Notes under the pieces: generated by a model
Told to the model about the DNA's origin: nothing
The model's input: only the letters and a program-made list of their open reading frames with translations
Databases searched by the model: none
Made by a program: the position numbers and the translations under genes
NCBI RefSeq assembly: GCF_901709675.1
Contig: NC_051096.1
Span: 3,561,001-3,625,000 of the forward strand
Direction of reading: 5' to 3'
DNA length: 64,000 nt
Source: Syngnathus acus
Taxonomy: Eukaryota; Chordata; Actinopteri; Syngnathiformes; Syngnathidae
In this document: positions 1-13,447 of the stretch, in pieces
Layout of the letters: every line of letters starts with the position of its first letter
Position numbering within the stretch: the first letter of the stretch is position 1

Positions 1-480
1 AATTAATTGAGACATTCCAAAATGACTCCAAGTAGATAATATCAATGAAATATAAAAACATTCTACTGCTTGTTTTGATAGCGTGTGCGCTGCCCTCAGA
101 GACTGAGGAGACATTCATGACGGTTTGCGTGTTTGGTCATGTTGGAAAGCAAAGACGGAGGCAAGCGCACACCCAGTAACCCGACGTCGACTGAGGGCAT
201 GTCGGGGGGGAAGTGGGGGAGTCGCTTTTACACAACAACATCCACGCACCATTGGTGATGCTAGTCAAAAAAAGAAGGGTGGCAAATGCATACTGTATGA
301 ATCCCAAGTGTGGGGGGGGGGTGCACCTGCCTGCTTGCAGAGTGGCGAGTGGGGGCCCCTTTTAGCCAAAGGCGCTTTTGTTCGTCTGTTCACGGGTTCT
401 GCTCGCCTCTGATGACGGGCCCATTGTGACTGGCTCCATGCGGACCCGCGCCATTCACAGCCCCTGATAAAGCCCCCTTT

Positions 481-504
481 CACACACACATACACACACA
501 CACA
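481..504. repeat. (CA)n microsatellite
   Basis: Near-perfect CA dinucleotide run with one TA interruption, seen directly in the sequence. Confidence 0.9.
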
Positions 505-3500
505 TCAGAGGCAAAGGGGGGGGGTGGAAAGGAGTGTGGAAAGGCCAAAGAGGCGAGCAGCGGAATGTCGTCCGCTGATCCGAGATGAGCAATGGCGGAC
601 GGGATGAGGCGGACACAAGCTCTTGTCTCTTCTGTTGTTTTCCAGCTTGTTGGTTCACACGGTGCGGGTATTTTTGAAAAAGTCTAAAAAAAAAAGTTGA
701 AAAAGTTTTGACCTTTTCCCTCTGCATGCAAACCAGCGTTTGTGAGGATTATCCCAAATGTCACGGTCATCAATGTGCTTCTCGCTTGTTGTTGTCGTGG
801 ACTTGTTTAAGCCGCTGACAAGTCGAGCGGGCTAACTCAGTCAGTTCGGGTGGAGTTATTTCAACTTTTAGATTTATGTCTTGATGATTATCTCTTTTGG
901 ATGCCCTGTGTATTTTTTTTGGACGCTGCGTAACTATTTTTGTCCAACACGCTCATTTATATCAGGTGTAATTACACTTGCAACCACTAGATGGCATCAC
1001 ACTTAGTTTGAGACTTCAATTTGAAATAATTTAACAGTATTGTGCATTTGTTGTTGCAAGCTCCTCGCCTTTTCCACCCCGGACGCAAGTTTTAAAGACG
1101 TTAGCGTATCATTCGCGGTGGCAGTTCCGGTCGTCGTTGAGCCAAAGGCAACTTACATAATTATGCATATTTATTTATTTATCGTGTGTAACCATGCGAC
1201 TGCACCGAGAGTGGCTTTTTTTTGTAGCTCAGAGAGGAGGAAGAAGACGAAACACACACACACAAATGGACCACAGCAGAATGTCAGCCAGTGTTTTGTT
1301 TTTTATTTTTCCATGCGTCGTCCCAGGCCAAAACGCTTACGCAGGAAGTCCAGCCCATAGGAGGACGCGAGGAAAGGGTGAGGCGGGAGATGACAGCGGA
1401 GATGAATGAGAGATTTAAAAAATCACATTTGTATGATTTAAAGAGAGCTTTCATGTGAGGGCGGGGGAGTCCATTAATCTCGCCGTGGAAGCTCTAAATT
1501 TAGTTTCTCCAATGATGAGACGTGTCAGGCAGATTCGGCCCGGCTATTTTTGGGACGAAGCCTGGCGATGATGTAATGCAAAGCCGAGTTGGTCATCGCA
1601 ACACAAGTGCCGCTCGGCACTGTTCACAATGCTGCAGAGTTTGCTAATGTTCTTTATGGCGAGGCACGTGGCATCCATTGAGGTGACCAAATATGGCTCC
1701 TCGCCCTATAAATGGCTACGCGTGCATAAAATAGCCTTGCGGTAGCTTCCTATCGCACATATGGCCGGCAGCTAAATCACCGCCGATGATCTCGGTTTTG
1801 ACAAGCGGAGTGCGCTCTCCTTTGAACGCTAACATCTGTTAGGGAAGCGCAAACAAGTCGGCGTGCTCCATCTTGGTATTTTTGGGGGTCCGAGTGAAAA
1901 GTTAAAAATATAATCCGCTGCTCTGACGGCACATTAGAGGTGCGCCGCCTGCAGGCTTTCATCCACCGACTCAAGTCGTTTGCTTGAATTCACTTTTTTT
2001 TTTTAGCCACATTAGCCTCATTCCTTCGTCAAACAGAGTGAAAATGTCAAGGGCAGCGCCGTAGGTGAAGGTAGCAATTACGGGCGAGGCCTGGAGGGAG
2101 AGACAGGAAGTGTTGGAGTATGTTTTTAGATGCATCGGGGACGTCTATGCACACAGCAACAGAGACAAAAACAAAGACAGACTGCCTGCCTGGCTCATGC
2201 TACCGTCCTGTCACAGCCCTTCCTCGTAAAATGTAGCGCTAGCTAGCTAGCTTAATTGTCCCGGCTCCTCCTGTCCTGTCCTATTTGCTATGCCTGGCTC
2301 ATCGCTGTCGAATGAATTACTCGTACCAGGCCCACCAGGACAGGACAAATGAATAAAATCTCGGATGTCTTGTAAATGCAATTCACAAAAAGTCACATCA
2401 AGAATGCACCAGAAAAGAAGAGCGGGGCGGGAAGTTAGAGGCAGGAGGCTCCGGGTTTTAAGTACAAATACGCTACCGCAACGGGCCGACCACACGCCGA
2501 AAGACTATCATTTGGATTTTCCCAGAATAGCGCCGTAAACCGGGGCGGCCAGGAGGAGACGGAATAACACGGACTCTGGAGCAGCACGCAACGCGACAAC
2601 ACGCCCGCCGCGCGCACGCAAACATATGTACGCATATGCCGTCCGTCCATACATCTGCTCGCTGAGGAATTTTCTCTTCGGGGGCCCCTTTCCTACAAAT
2701 GTCCGCACTAATATTTCCTCGCCGCTCGTCTTTTGGGACATAAATCTGTTTCTCTAAGCAATCACGCCACTTGTACGAGCGGCTAATACTTCCTCAAACC
2801 GCTGAAAGCGATGAGCTCATGAGCCGGGCCTCGCACCCGAGCTGATTTATGACTTTGCGCCAGAAGGTCGGCATGTTCTAAGCCCTAAATTGGACTTACA
2901 TTTTTTTTTGTTTCAAAAGTTCGGGTCACTGAGCGTAGCACGTAATGTGACATTCAGTGTTTACATAAGTAATCAAGAGCGTGCATATAGAGGATGTTTT
3001 CAACGCCGTGGGAAATATTTACTTTTGAACGCTTGGTTTATTTTCACCTCCACAGGATTTGCATCCAATCACACGTTTGGGCGAGTGTGTTGCAGATGAG
3101 GGGGGGGTTAGGGTACGAGAGCTAGCGCGGCAACGCCGTTAGCGGCGGCAGGTCAAGCGTAAGAAGTAGGTCAGCCGTTGATTCAAAGTGGGTTACGCGA
3201 GAGGGGGTATTAAGTACACGCCGCCCTCGTTAACAAACAATCATCATCAGCGAGCGAGCGCGATCCTGCTGCATGACTTCATGTCAATTGGAAAACATTT
3301 GATATTACATTTTTTTTCATTTATTTGGCACGCTGCGACTCTTTCGCATCTCTAAAATAAGATTTAGATTCTTCGCGGATCAGTAAAGTTGCCCCCGAGC
3401 GTCTGCTTACAAGCGACATGTCTCGATAGCTCAGCATCAACTCGTTTAAATCAAGCCCAGACAAAAAAAAAACAAGCAAAAAAAAATCTGGCATGAAGTT

Positions 3501-3760
3501 TAAAAGTCTCGTAAATGCGTCTCTATATTGATTTCACAATCGTTAGCCTGAAGGTAACAATATCGTGAAAGCAGAACTCGATGACCCAAATAAGACGGAA
3601 CATTTCGACAAGTCCGTTCTTCTCTTTGGTTTTGGACTCGGTTTGCAATTTTTGACATAACGGAAATGTCCTTCGCCACCCCACAATCAAAAATGGCTCG
3701 ATCCTGCCATGTTACAACCACAGCAAGATGAGTCACAGAGTACCATATCACCACTTTGTG

Positions 3761-3812
3761 TTATTATTATTATTAATTTTATTATTATTATTATTTATTA
3801 TTATTATTTATT
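3761..3812. repeat. (ATT)n microsatellite
   Basis: About 52 bp of TTA/ATT trinucleotides with two small interruptions. It lies in gene-free DNA. Confidence 0.9.
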
Positions 3813-5365
3813 CCTCTGACGTTGAGGAACGTTGGCATGTCCTACATGTTCAACTTATCTGTGCAAAAAAAAAAATCCAATGCCCTAAATGCTGCAACCA
3901 CCATTTGAAATCGAGCCGCCATTTTCTTTCCATGTACAATTGACCACACAAGCAATTAATTCCCTTACCAAGGTCATTCCGTGGGCCAGAAAAAGAAAAC
4001 ATATTCGGCAAGGCATGATTTGTAATCGGATGTGAATAAATCATTTCGCTGACAGCGGGGATCTTTTTGTGGCTCGCTTCTAGCTGAAAAAAATAAATAA
4101 ATGTCTGGGCTAATTAGATTTGATGTGATCATTTCCTCGTGTGGCATTATGGATGAAAGATGCTTGTTGTCAGGGGCTTGTGACGAGCTATGGCAGTCAG
4201 GAAGCTTGACTTTCGAATCATTTTTTTGGAATAATATAATCTGATTTGTGCATTTTCTGCCTGAGGGAATGTCTGGCCTGAAAAAAAACGATCATGTTTG
4301 AAAATGCATCATGCATAAAATATGCTGTGTACAGACGAGACTGCGGGTCATTGTTCATCTCTGGACTGGCTTCACACGATTGTAGTCCAGTTTGTCTTCT
4401 TGTGACCCCCCTCCGTGCCACATTGTTGAATCTGAACCCGGCCATTTACTTGTGCTGACCTTTATTTAGACGGCAGTGTCTTGCGGTCGCGTAAGTTCTG
4501 TATTACACTCCGACTGTTTTGTTTGAGCACTTTGTAATGTGGTCGCTTGCACGACAGAAAGCGGCGACCGAAAAAATGCGGCGTCAGCAAAAAATCTCAT
4601 GACATTCATGTTTTTGGGACAAATACCAGCCATTTTTATTGTTTGGACTGGTTTCACTTTTAGAATATATGGAGATCATGAGAATAAGTCCCATTTTGGC
4701 AAATCGTGAACAGGAAGTCGGCCATTTTGGGTTTGAAACAACGCTTTGGAAGGATTGTGAGAGGAGCTGGAAAAAAGTGGGGGCAGTCGTCTGCAGCAGA
4801 CCGGCAGACAGCCGAGTCCACATGCCAGGATGTGACCGAGAGTCGAAAACAAGGCAGGACGAGACGGGGGCCCCCAGCTTGACCGCGCTACTGACACACT
4901 GGGGTCTCGCTCCTCGCCAGCTGTGCGTTGTGGTCGCCGCTTGGAGGACTGTATACTTAGGCCGCCGATGAGGACATACTTGGCCTGCGAGTTGACGAAG
5001 AAGAAAAGACATCTTTGTCTGTTCATCTCCCTGAACCTGCTTTTCCATCTGTTTTTGCGCAGGTGGCGGCGTCTAGCAGCTCCGTCGCCACCTGACGTCT
5101 GCTAACTATTAGCGACATTTACATTAAGTACCCCGAGACGCAAGACTAACACCCCCCGCCAAAAAGATCGTTTCCATCTTTTCTTTTTGGCCATGTTGTC
5201 AGGCAACAGTTCCCACCCCTGGAGCGTCTACGTCTCCCCAAATAGAAGTGGTGGCGCTGGAGGGTGCGGGCACCCTATGTTTTGCCTCCGAGAAAGCGGC
5301 CCGCTGGTTATTTTTAAACCCCGCCGTGAGTTCCACGAGGAGAGGCGGGAGTACACCAAAAAATT

Positions 5366-5400
5366 TCATTCTGAGGATCAAGCATGCATCCTCAGAATGA
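5366..5400. repeat. Perfect 13-bp inverted repeat (hairpin)
   Basis: The arm TCATTCTGAGGAT at 5366-5378 is exactly reverse-complemented at 5388-5400 across a 9-nt loop (CAAGCATGC). The sequence shows the symmetry directly. No transcript or element is recognised around it. Confidence 0.85.
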
Positions 5401-8400
5401 TAATAAAGGATTTACTTGTCTACATTGACACTAAAAGCATTTTATTCCATTTTGTCATAGGATCAACTCTGCAACCTCCACCTCCATCCTTCCTCGCCCT
5501 CCTGGAGGAAAAAAAACAACCGATCGATGCGGCGCCTGCGTATCCTGAGGTTTGGCAAACACTCGCGCACGGCAACGCACATGTTGTCATTTGGATGCGG
5601 GGGGGACTTCCCCTTTGAGCTCATGACATTTTAATTCACACCCCTTTAAAAAAAAAAAAAAAAAAAGGCTTCCTCTGAGGTCTGGTTCTTGGAGGAGAGC
5701 CCTGTCAAAACCTGAAGTATGCACGCGCCTTCATGCGCTGTCCTCCTCGTGCCCTTTGCGATACGTGCCGCCGCGCCGAGTCAGGCGCCGAGTCAGGCGC
5801 CGGGCAAGCGGGGAAAATCGGAGCTTGACATCTTTTGCATATGTTTGCGTCAATTTAAAGATAATCAGTCGCGCTCGCTATGCATCTAAACCACAATTTT
5901 TTTTTTTTTACTGCGTCTTGTTACAGACCAAAACTGATCTCGGGTGACCCTTGCAAAAAAATGGCTACATTTTTGGGCACGTTGCCAGAGAATAACAATA
6001 AACAGATTCCAACAAGGCCTTTGAGCCACTCGATGTTCGGGACTTCTCAAAAAGGCAACGAGGCCAACGTAAATTGCAGGCGTCCCATCTGGGAGCATTA
6101 GAAGCTGTTAATGAATAGCGGCGCTCAGGGCTGCAAAGGAGCCACAAGTGGAGAGGCGAGGCAGCTGGAGGACTTTGGAGGGGGGGGGGGTATGCAAGTG
6201 GGTAGCATCTGGGCAGCAGATATGTGTGCAGTCATGTAAAAGAGGTTGCGGTCACATCTACTCACAGGCATTCCAGAAAAAAAAAAAAATCCAAATAGCA
6301 AATAATGAGGATAATGTCCACCGGAGTTCTCAACCAATAAGGTTCCTCACTCGGTTCCTCTGCCAGGAGGTGACGGAGAGCAATTCCAAACTCATGACTT
6401 CATCTTATCTGGAGGAGGCGTGGTAGCAGAAGGGCCCGTTATCTTAAGTGACCTTTTCAAGTTCCCCCCCTTGTGCACGGCGGGCACAAGTGTGCCTCGC
6501 ACGCGTGCACAAAAGCCGGCTGGCTGCCACCTGCTCGCACCAATGCATCGCGATGCTTTCGGGAGCTGGAATTGATTGGGGGCTTTTTTTGTTTCCCCGG
6601 CCCGGAGTGTGCCACTTTATTAGGCGCGGGGTGCTGTAAAATAGATTTTCTCCTTCGCAATAGGAGCTTGTAAAAAAATCATTTGTGTGGGCATGTGTGT
6701 TACTTTGTTTGACAAAAGTCAGAGCAACTGCTGGTTTTATTCCCACTGGGGCTATAAAATTCCGAGTCCGTATTTGGGGGCGAGGACCCCGGAGTGGCAG
6801 CATGTGCCGTTGTCAATGGAGGGTGGAGTAATTGCTCCCATCACTTTTTTTTTTTTTTTGGAGTATGGCACTCTGGCACACACATGCCACGGACCACACA
6901 GACACCACACACACAATCTGAGTCGATACCGCATGAGATTCACGCACACACATTCCAATGTTTATACATTTGCGCCACATAGTTTCCACTCCCGCTATTG
7001 TGTCGCCGTTCGGACGTCTGCAAAATCCGATGAATACAACGACGGTTCTTGAGTTCGAAAGATAATTGTGGGTTTTGATTGGCACTGTCAGATTTTTATT
7101 CATTTATTTTAGTGATGAATGAATCCTAAATTTAGCGGGTATGCACATTGGGATTGTTGCGGTGGTTTTAACATTCGACCTCATTCGCCCTTTCATAAAA
7201 ATGGAACGTAGCGCTGTCGAGTAAACGCAAACATCGAGCGCAATCCCTCGTTAGCATCGGCGTCACTCGTTGTGACAGCCGCATCCAGATGCCGCTTTAT
7301 TTTGGGAACGCGACCCCCCCCCCCAATCGGGTCAGAGACCCTCGGGGCCCCTCAGTGCCGGGAAGGTCATCACATCGCGGACACGTCGCTTCTTTTCAGG
7401 TTGCTTGTCACTTTCGCTAATGTCTCGCTAAAGGCCGTTAGCGAGCGCGGCCTGCTTTAGCGGCGGGAGTACGAGGGGCTCAGGTGCTTCCGGGCCAAAG
7501 CGTCTTTACTCTTCAACTCACACTGGAGCTGAGAAATGAGCCCAGCTGCTCTCCAAAGTGCTTTTTGATCATTGTAACGTGATGCTAGGTTGGATGGAAC
7601 ACCGGTGCTCAACCTCTGGTTTGCGGGCCCCAGCCGGTCCTTTCTGTCATTCACGGCCGTCGTGTTGTGTGTTTTGCGTTGTTGTTGTGCGGTAAACACA
7701 AGCCCCTGGGTGGTCTTCTTTTCTCAGGACTAACTGTCCACATGTCAACCGACAGCAGAAGGGCTCTTTTTTTCTTTTTCATAGGCCCTCATACATATTG
7801 AAGGACCTCTTTCACTTCGTCCACTCTCGTCCGCCTATTTACATTGGAGTGTGTCAATCTTTCTTTTTTTTATTTTTTCCCTCCTTCTCTGTCCGCATTT
7901 TGTCCTCTAAGAACAAAAACTTGTTTCACCATTCAACACTTGTTTCCCACCTGCCCACTTTCTCACACCATCGCTCCATGCCTCCAAGGCTCCTATTTCG
8001 GAGAGAGCAACTTGTAAACACTCCAAGCTCGATTCTCCCACAGCTTCCGAATGCAGCGTCTCCTCGCATTGGGCCATGACTTTGATTCATCGTATAAAAA
8101 GCTCAGCGGTAATAAATCGCCTGCCGGCCTTCATATCCGCCTCTTTTATGCGCCGGGTCCACTTTAACATCCACTCGTGTGTCATTGCGGCTGTGAATGC
8201 TCGAGAGAATTTCGATGCTTATTTCTGACACATTTGTTTCACATTCCCAGAATTCCCAGTTTCCTTTCTATGATTCCCTCAATATAAAAAAAATCTGTTT
8301 AAAGAAGCTTAAAAAAAAAACTAAATTTGACAGGATTCCACATAAAGGAAATTTACTTGGTTTTTTTTTCACTTCAATTTTCTTGTGGCATGTCAACAGA

Positions 8401-10799
8401 TTTTAAAGACATATTGTGGTCTATTTAGTGAATTTGACATCCTTTGGCGTGTTAGCATAACACTTAATTGCTGTTTGCGAATTCATCATCACATCAGCGC
8501 TCTTAAGAAATGATTCATTGCACCACAGAAAATCCAAAATGGCCTCAAAGAAGGAGCAATTACGACGGGTCACTGATTAGCATGTCGCTAATTAGCGGAA
8601 TGAACGACGCCGACTGCCTCCGTGTATTTTATGCCTCATTTGTTTTTGGGTATTTTTGTTTTGTTTTTTGCTTTTTTTTTTTATTGCTTTGCGTATTGCT
8701 CGTCTTGACTCCGGATTTTTTTTTTTTTCCAGCTCTCGTCTTTGCTCGCCTCCTCGCTGCTTCTTGTTATCTAACGCGTGTTCCTTCCTTCCTCCTCCTC
8801 CTCCTGCTCTTCCTCTTTTTCCGCCTCCTTCTCAGCTGCTCTTTGTCTCTCGCCTTGGCTTGCACTGGCGGATGTGCAGTAGTAAATATACATACAGTAT
8901 TTGTGTGTATGCGTGTGTGTGTGCGTGTGTGTGTGTGTTACAACACATTGCTAGCTTTATCAAAACCAATCTATGAGTTAATTCATGTCATCATTGTTAG
9001 CTCAATCTCTTCTTTTTTGTTATATTTTGATTTAGTAGTGAGCCGTAGAATGTTAAATAGCAGAAAACTTGGTCCTGACAGATGGCTGACAAAATTTGCC
9101 AAGCTTTTTTGCCTCTGCCGTTTAATGCGGGCAGAGCACCACGTCAAAGTTTGATGATCATTTGGAGGATCATCAAGCTCGCCTGCCACATCATGCACCA
9201 CTTCTTTACATCATCATCACAACGTCTGTTTTGTAATCAGAGGCAGATCTGTGCAATGCTAATTACAGGAAACGCTTGGCGGCCATTGTTGGCTGAGAAA
9301 ATAGGCCGCCATCGACTAACAATGGCAGCACATGGCGGCTCAGGTAGCGAGCTGAAGCGGCCACGCGGTCCATGTAAATACGCGGCGGGGTTGTTTGGGG
9401 ATGGGAGCGTAATGACAGGGTGACACGACAACCCTCGTTTGTGTTCGTGCGCCAAAAGGGACTCAACCGCTTCTTCTGTAATTGTTCCAACTTGAGGAGG
9501 AAAGTGAAAACAAGCTCGGGCGGCAGAAATGGAAGACGCAGTTTACGCTGCGTTGAAGGAAAGGCTAATTACAGACGACTCGGGGATTTGACATGTTCGG
9601 ATTTGAAACGGAGTTTCCACTTTTAAGAATGAAACGGTTGTCATCCGTTTGAGAAATCAAGCTTGTGTCACAATAAACATCTACCAGCTTTTGCCAGATG
9701 GAATCATGCTAATGCTAGCTAGCCTGAGCTTCGGGATGCTTCGGGATGCTTCACTCTGCGGTGACCTCAAATAAGAAGAGAAACTCAGGAGAGTTTGCGT
9801 AAAAGTTTGAATTGTCTCTTTTTAAGGGGAGAGCTGAGGGACAGCAGATGGTAGATAAACGTTTTGTAGTTTATTCAATCCTCCTTTGGGGATTGCTGAG
9901 AGTGCAAGGCGATGACATCATCTAATGACTTTGGTTTAAACGGGGGGGGCAAACTTTATTCTTATGGACTGTCACGTTCCCTTGCTATATTTTATTTTGT
10001 AGCCTCACAAGAAGATAATTTGTGGTGAATGGGCAAAAAAAAAAAAACAGAGTATGTCTGAAGGTTAGCAAGTTTGCTCCAGCGTTACATTTGTATTCCA
10101 TATTTGATGGGCTCTTGGATTCTAAACGCAGCAAGCAATCTCTCCGTTGAGCTGGAAAGCATTTTCAGCAACAATTCCGTTTGATTGCGGTGCAAATAAC
10201 AATTACGCTCCCACTCATCCTCTCATCTTCCCACCTCGGCGAACGAAAACAATCGGACTCCGGCAAGGACCCGCGAGGGATGAGCGAGTTTCCCTCGGAA
10301 TACAAACGCATTACTTGCGTTGACCCGCTTGACATTCAATAGTGTGCAATTAGCATATATATTTGTGTCCTTCTGCATTTGCTGCACTGCTTTGTCAGTT
10401 TTTCAGGTTACATAAAACTGTGGCAATAGATAGTTGGATGATGCCCTGCATAAATTGTAAAAATAAAAAGAAAATGCATCTGACACCTGCAATCCATTGA
10501 AGCCACTTTTCCAATATCCTTTTTCCATGTACCTTTTCCAACATTAAATCAATGGAAGTGGACGACGAGGCACTTCCACTTAATGCCTGGATGCACACAT
10601 TTTTACCGCACATTATTACAGTTCCTCCTGAGCTCACTTTAGGGAACAAAAATAAATCATACAATCAGCATATATGTAGCACCTCTATCACCACAAATAG
10701 TGATTGATTGCATAAATTATGAGGAGGAAGTGTTTCGATGCCATCTTTTATGTCAAGTTTATCCTCAAGAACCTGCGGGAACAAGCGCTTATCGGACAA

Positions 10800-11076
10800 G
10801 TCTCTGATTGGCCGGTTGACTGGCAGGGGGCGTGGCTTTTAGCTGTGGGCGTTTAACAAAATCAGCCGCCACGCCGACACCCGCGTTCATTTACTACGGA
10901 TCGGTGCGGCTGTCACAATCTCTCTTTATTGCTTCTGCGAATCTTTTTATCAAGTTTTTTTTTTTTTTCTGGACAAGATTTGTGATTTAATCGCCGTCGA
11001 GAGTAAAAAGTTTGCATTCTGCACAATCTTACCCGAGCGGGCGTGTGTGCGTGTGCACGCCTCGGTGTCTTCCAGC
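10800..11076 (+). promoter_or_regulatory. efna1: Probable efna1 promoter and 5' UTR
   Basis: The DNA just before the efna1 start codon carries an inverted CCAAT box (ATTGG at 10807-10811), a GC/KLF-type box (GGGGGCGTGG at 10826-10835) and a second GTGGGCG at 10845. No TATA box is evident. The transcription start cannot be fixed by eye. The CCAAT and GC boxes are standard vertebrate promoter motifs; their use here is inferred from position. Confidence 0.5.
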
Positions 11077-13402
11077 ATGGATTTGCTTTGGATTGTCTGC
11101 TCGCTGCTGTGCGTGTTCGCCCGCTTGGTTTCGTCCGAGCGCCACAGCGTCTTCTGGAACGGCACAAACCAAAAGTAAGTCCACTTTACTCCTATTGCAA
11201 TTAGGCGCGTTAGTTGAAATTGTGCAACTTTCTTTAAATTACCATTTTTCCGCTCCTCTTGCATATGCAATGAATTTGTGATGCGAGCAATTTGGCTGCT
11301 GTTGTTATGATAATGCAAAAAGCTGTAGGGAGCCTCCTCCTCACCCCCCCCCCCCCCTTTCATTCCCCCTCCCCCTTTTGAACCTGTTATTATTATTATG
11401 GCACATTTTTAATCCCTTGTGCAATGTCTGATAAGCAAGGCGCCAGTGTATTAAAAGCAAGTTTGGGGAGGAGAAAGCAGTGCGCCATGCGAGCTGCAGT
11501 TTGCACGATAAAAGAGCTTCAATTTGATTTATTTGGTGTCAAAGTGGAGCTTTTTGTGCAGTCGCCACGCAACCTGCTATTCTTTCTGCATAATTATGGC
11601 TTGACGTGTCTGTTGTTGACACGTTAAGCACATATAAAGATTATTTGTATCTATTAGGGCGGCAGTTGATGGAAAGTTCTTTGTCATTATCTAACCGATT
11701 TACATTTATTGAATGGAGCACTAGTAGAGAATTTTTGTTTGTGCTCAGTTTTGTTTGAGTTGAGTGTTAAAAGTGGGTTAATTTGCGTGCACGTGACTTA
11801 AAATGCAGCATGTGAATTTTGGGGGGGGTAATTACGTGTCATTTTGGTGTTAGGATTTATGAGATGGAGTGCTGCCGGATTTACAATGTTTTCTACGTCG
11901 TTGTAATTAACATGTTAGGTTTTGGGTTTAAAGATGTGCTGGCGTTTTACTTTTTTCTGCTTGTATGCAGTCGTTTTTTTTTTTTTTTGGATAAAGTACA
12001 GCCGTTCCCCCGAGATAATGATGTGCAGGTGTGTCATTGCGGCGCTTCATATTTTCAGTGTTACAAATCCAACTCGTAACATGTTGAAATATCTTTTGCA
12101 ATATCCTCCTCAGTTGGCAGCCCCCCCCCCCCAAGCGGTCCCACCAATATCCTTCATATCAGGAGCTATGAGTGGGGGGGGGGGGTTACGTGGCTGTCAG
12201 GTCAACACCGAGGCGGTCATATTTCAGGTGACGGGGCGAGTAATAATGGCGGGCGACGGAGAGCGAGTGGGTAACTCGAGGCCTGCCTGGTGGGTCATGC
12301 TCTCTGTGTGGGGGTGAAAAGGAGATGGATGACAGGGTTGGTTGGTTTGGGGGGGTCGGAGCCAAAACTGTCCGGGCTGCTCGGTCAATTAGAATGGAGG
12401 TCAATTAGAGCTGCGGGGAGTAAACAAACGTCTACCCGGGGTTTCACAAACTTGGCAACCCCCCCTCCGTCATAAAAGCTCATTTCACGGCATCTCGTGT
12501 ACTCGTACAAACACGATGACATCACGTAACGAAAATAGTTTTCCAAAATTGAGCACAACGTCCAAATCTTGTGACTATTGCTGATATGGTTAGCTACGAT
12601 TAGCCCTGTTAGCTAGCAAGCGATCGAAATAAACTTGTTTTTCATAGCCTGATTTAACAAATATCATTTTATTTCCCTCTATACAGACACTCACACTACA
12701 CTTGTTCATTTAAGAGGCCCAGCTGCCTCGCCGGCCACAAATTGCGCGCTTGGACGCCGCCGCCGACTTCCAAGGTCGAGGCCGGCTTAATGACTACTTT
12801 TGTTTTCAGGCGAAATCCTGAATAGTTTCCGCACTTCCTGACCTTTTCACGGCATGAGCGTGCAAAGCTCGGACCAGGAACGATTTAGTCAGCGGCCACG
12901 AGTTGCTTCCCAGAAGAAAGCCGGCCAATGTGTGTGTGTACAAGTAGAAAGGAGTGACTCACTCGTTCTCATACACATTAACACGACGACACGGCCTTCC
13001 GAGCCTTCGGCGTGAAGCAATGATCAGCTCGTTCTCAGCTTCTTTCTATTTTTTTTTTTTTAAATCTAACTTTGTAGTCCAGTACAGTCATTTCTGCACT
13101 CCCCAGCCTGATGTTATCATGTTCTTGCCGTATCGGGAGTTATTCCAGGTATGTTTCACCCTCTGTGAGGGATTAACTTGGCATTTAAGCACTCAATATG
13201 GACTTTGTTTTGTCCTGGCTCCCATACAAATTAGGGAGCGGTCTTCACGGTGCGCGCTAGAAAGCTAACGCTAACCAGCGCGACTGATTGGAGGTCAGAG
13301 GTCGCCGTGTGATGAAGTGGCCCGGGCCTCTATCAATGTGTCAGTCATTCTGGCGCGGCGGTGGTCCTTGAATGCGGGGCCGCCACTCAGGGTCCCCCCC
13401 CC

Positions 13403-13447
<45 letters not shown>

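Larger units (their letters stand above)
1..10790. other. Gene-free flank upstream of efna1
   Basis: No exon with family similarity and usable splice sites was recognised on either strand across this 10.8 kb. Open frames here are short or low in complexity; the 214-codon frame near 8510-9154 is driven by T-rich and CTCCTC-rich sequence. Visible structure is limited to simple repeats (CA tracts near 481-504 and 8900-8938, an ATT tract at 3761-3812, many A, T and G homopolymers), a perfect hairpin at 5366-5400 and a CTCF-like motif at 984-996. Distal regulatory DNA for efna1 could lie here, but nothing seen demonstrates it. Confidence 0.6.

Noticed and set aside
8510-9154. 214-codon plus-strand open frame
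   Set aside because: It is made of T-rich and CTC-rich low-complexity DNA and a GT repeat; the product is a run of Phe, Leu and Val without a domain.
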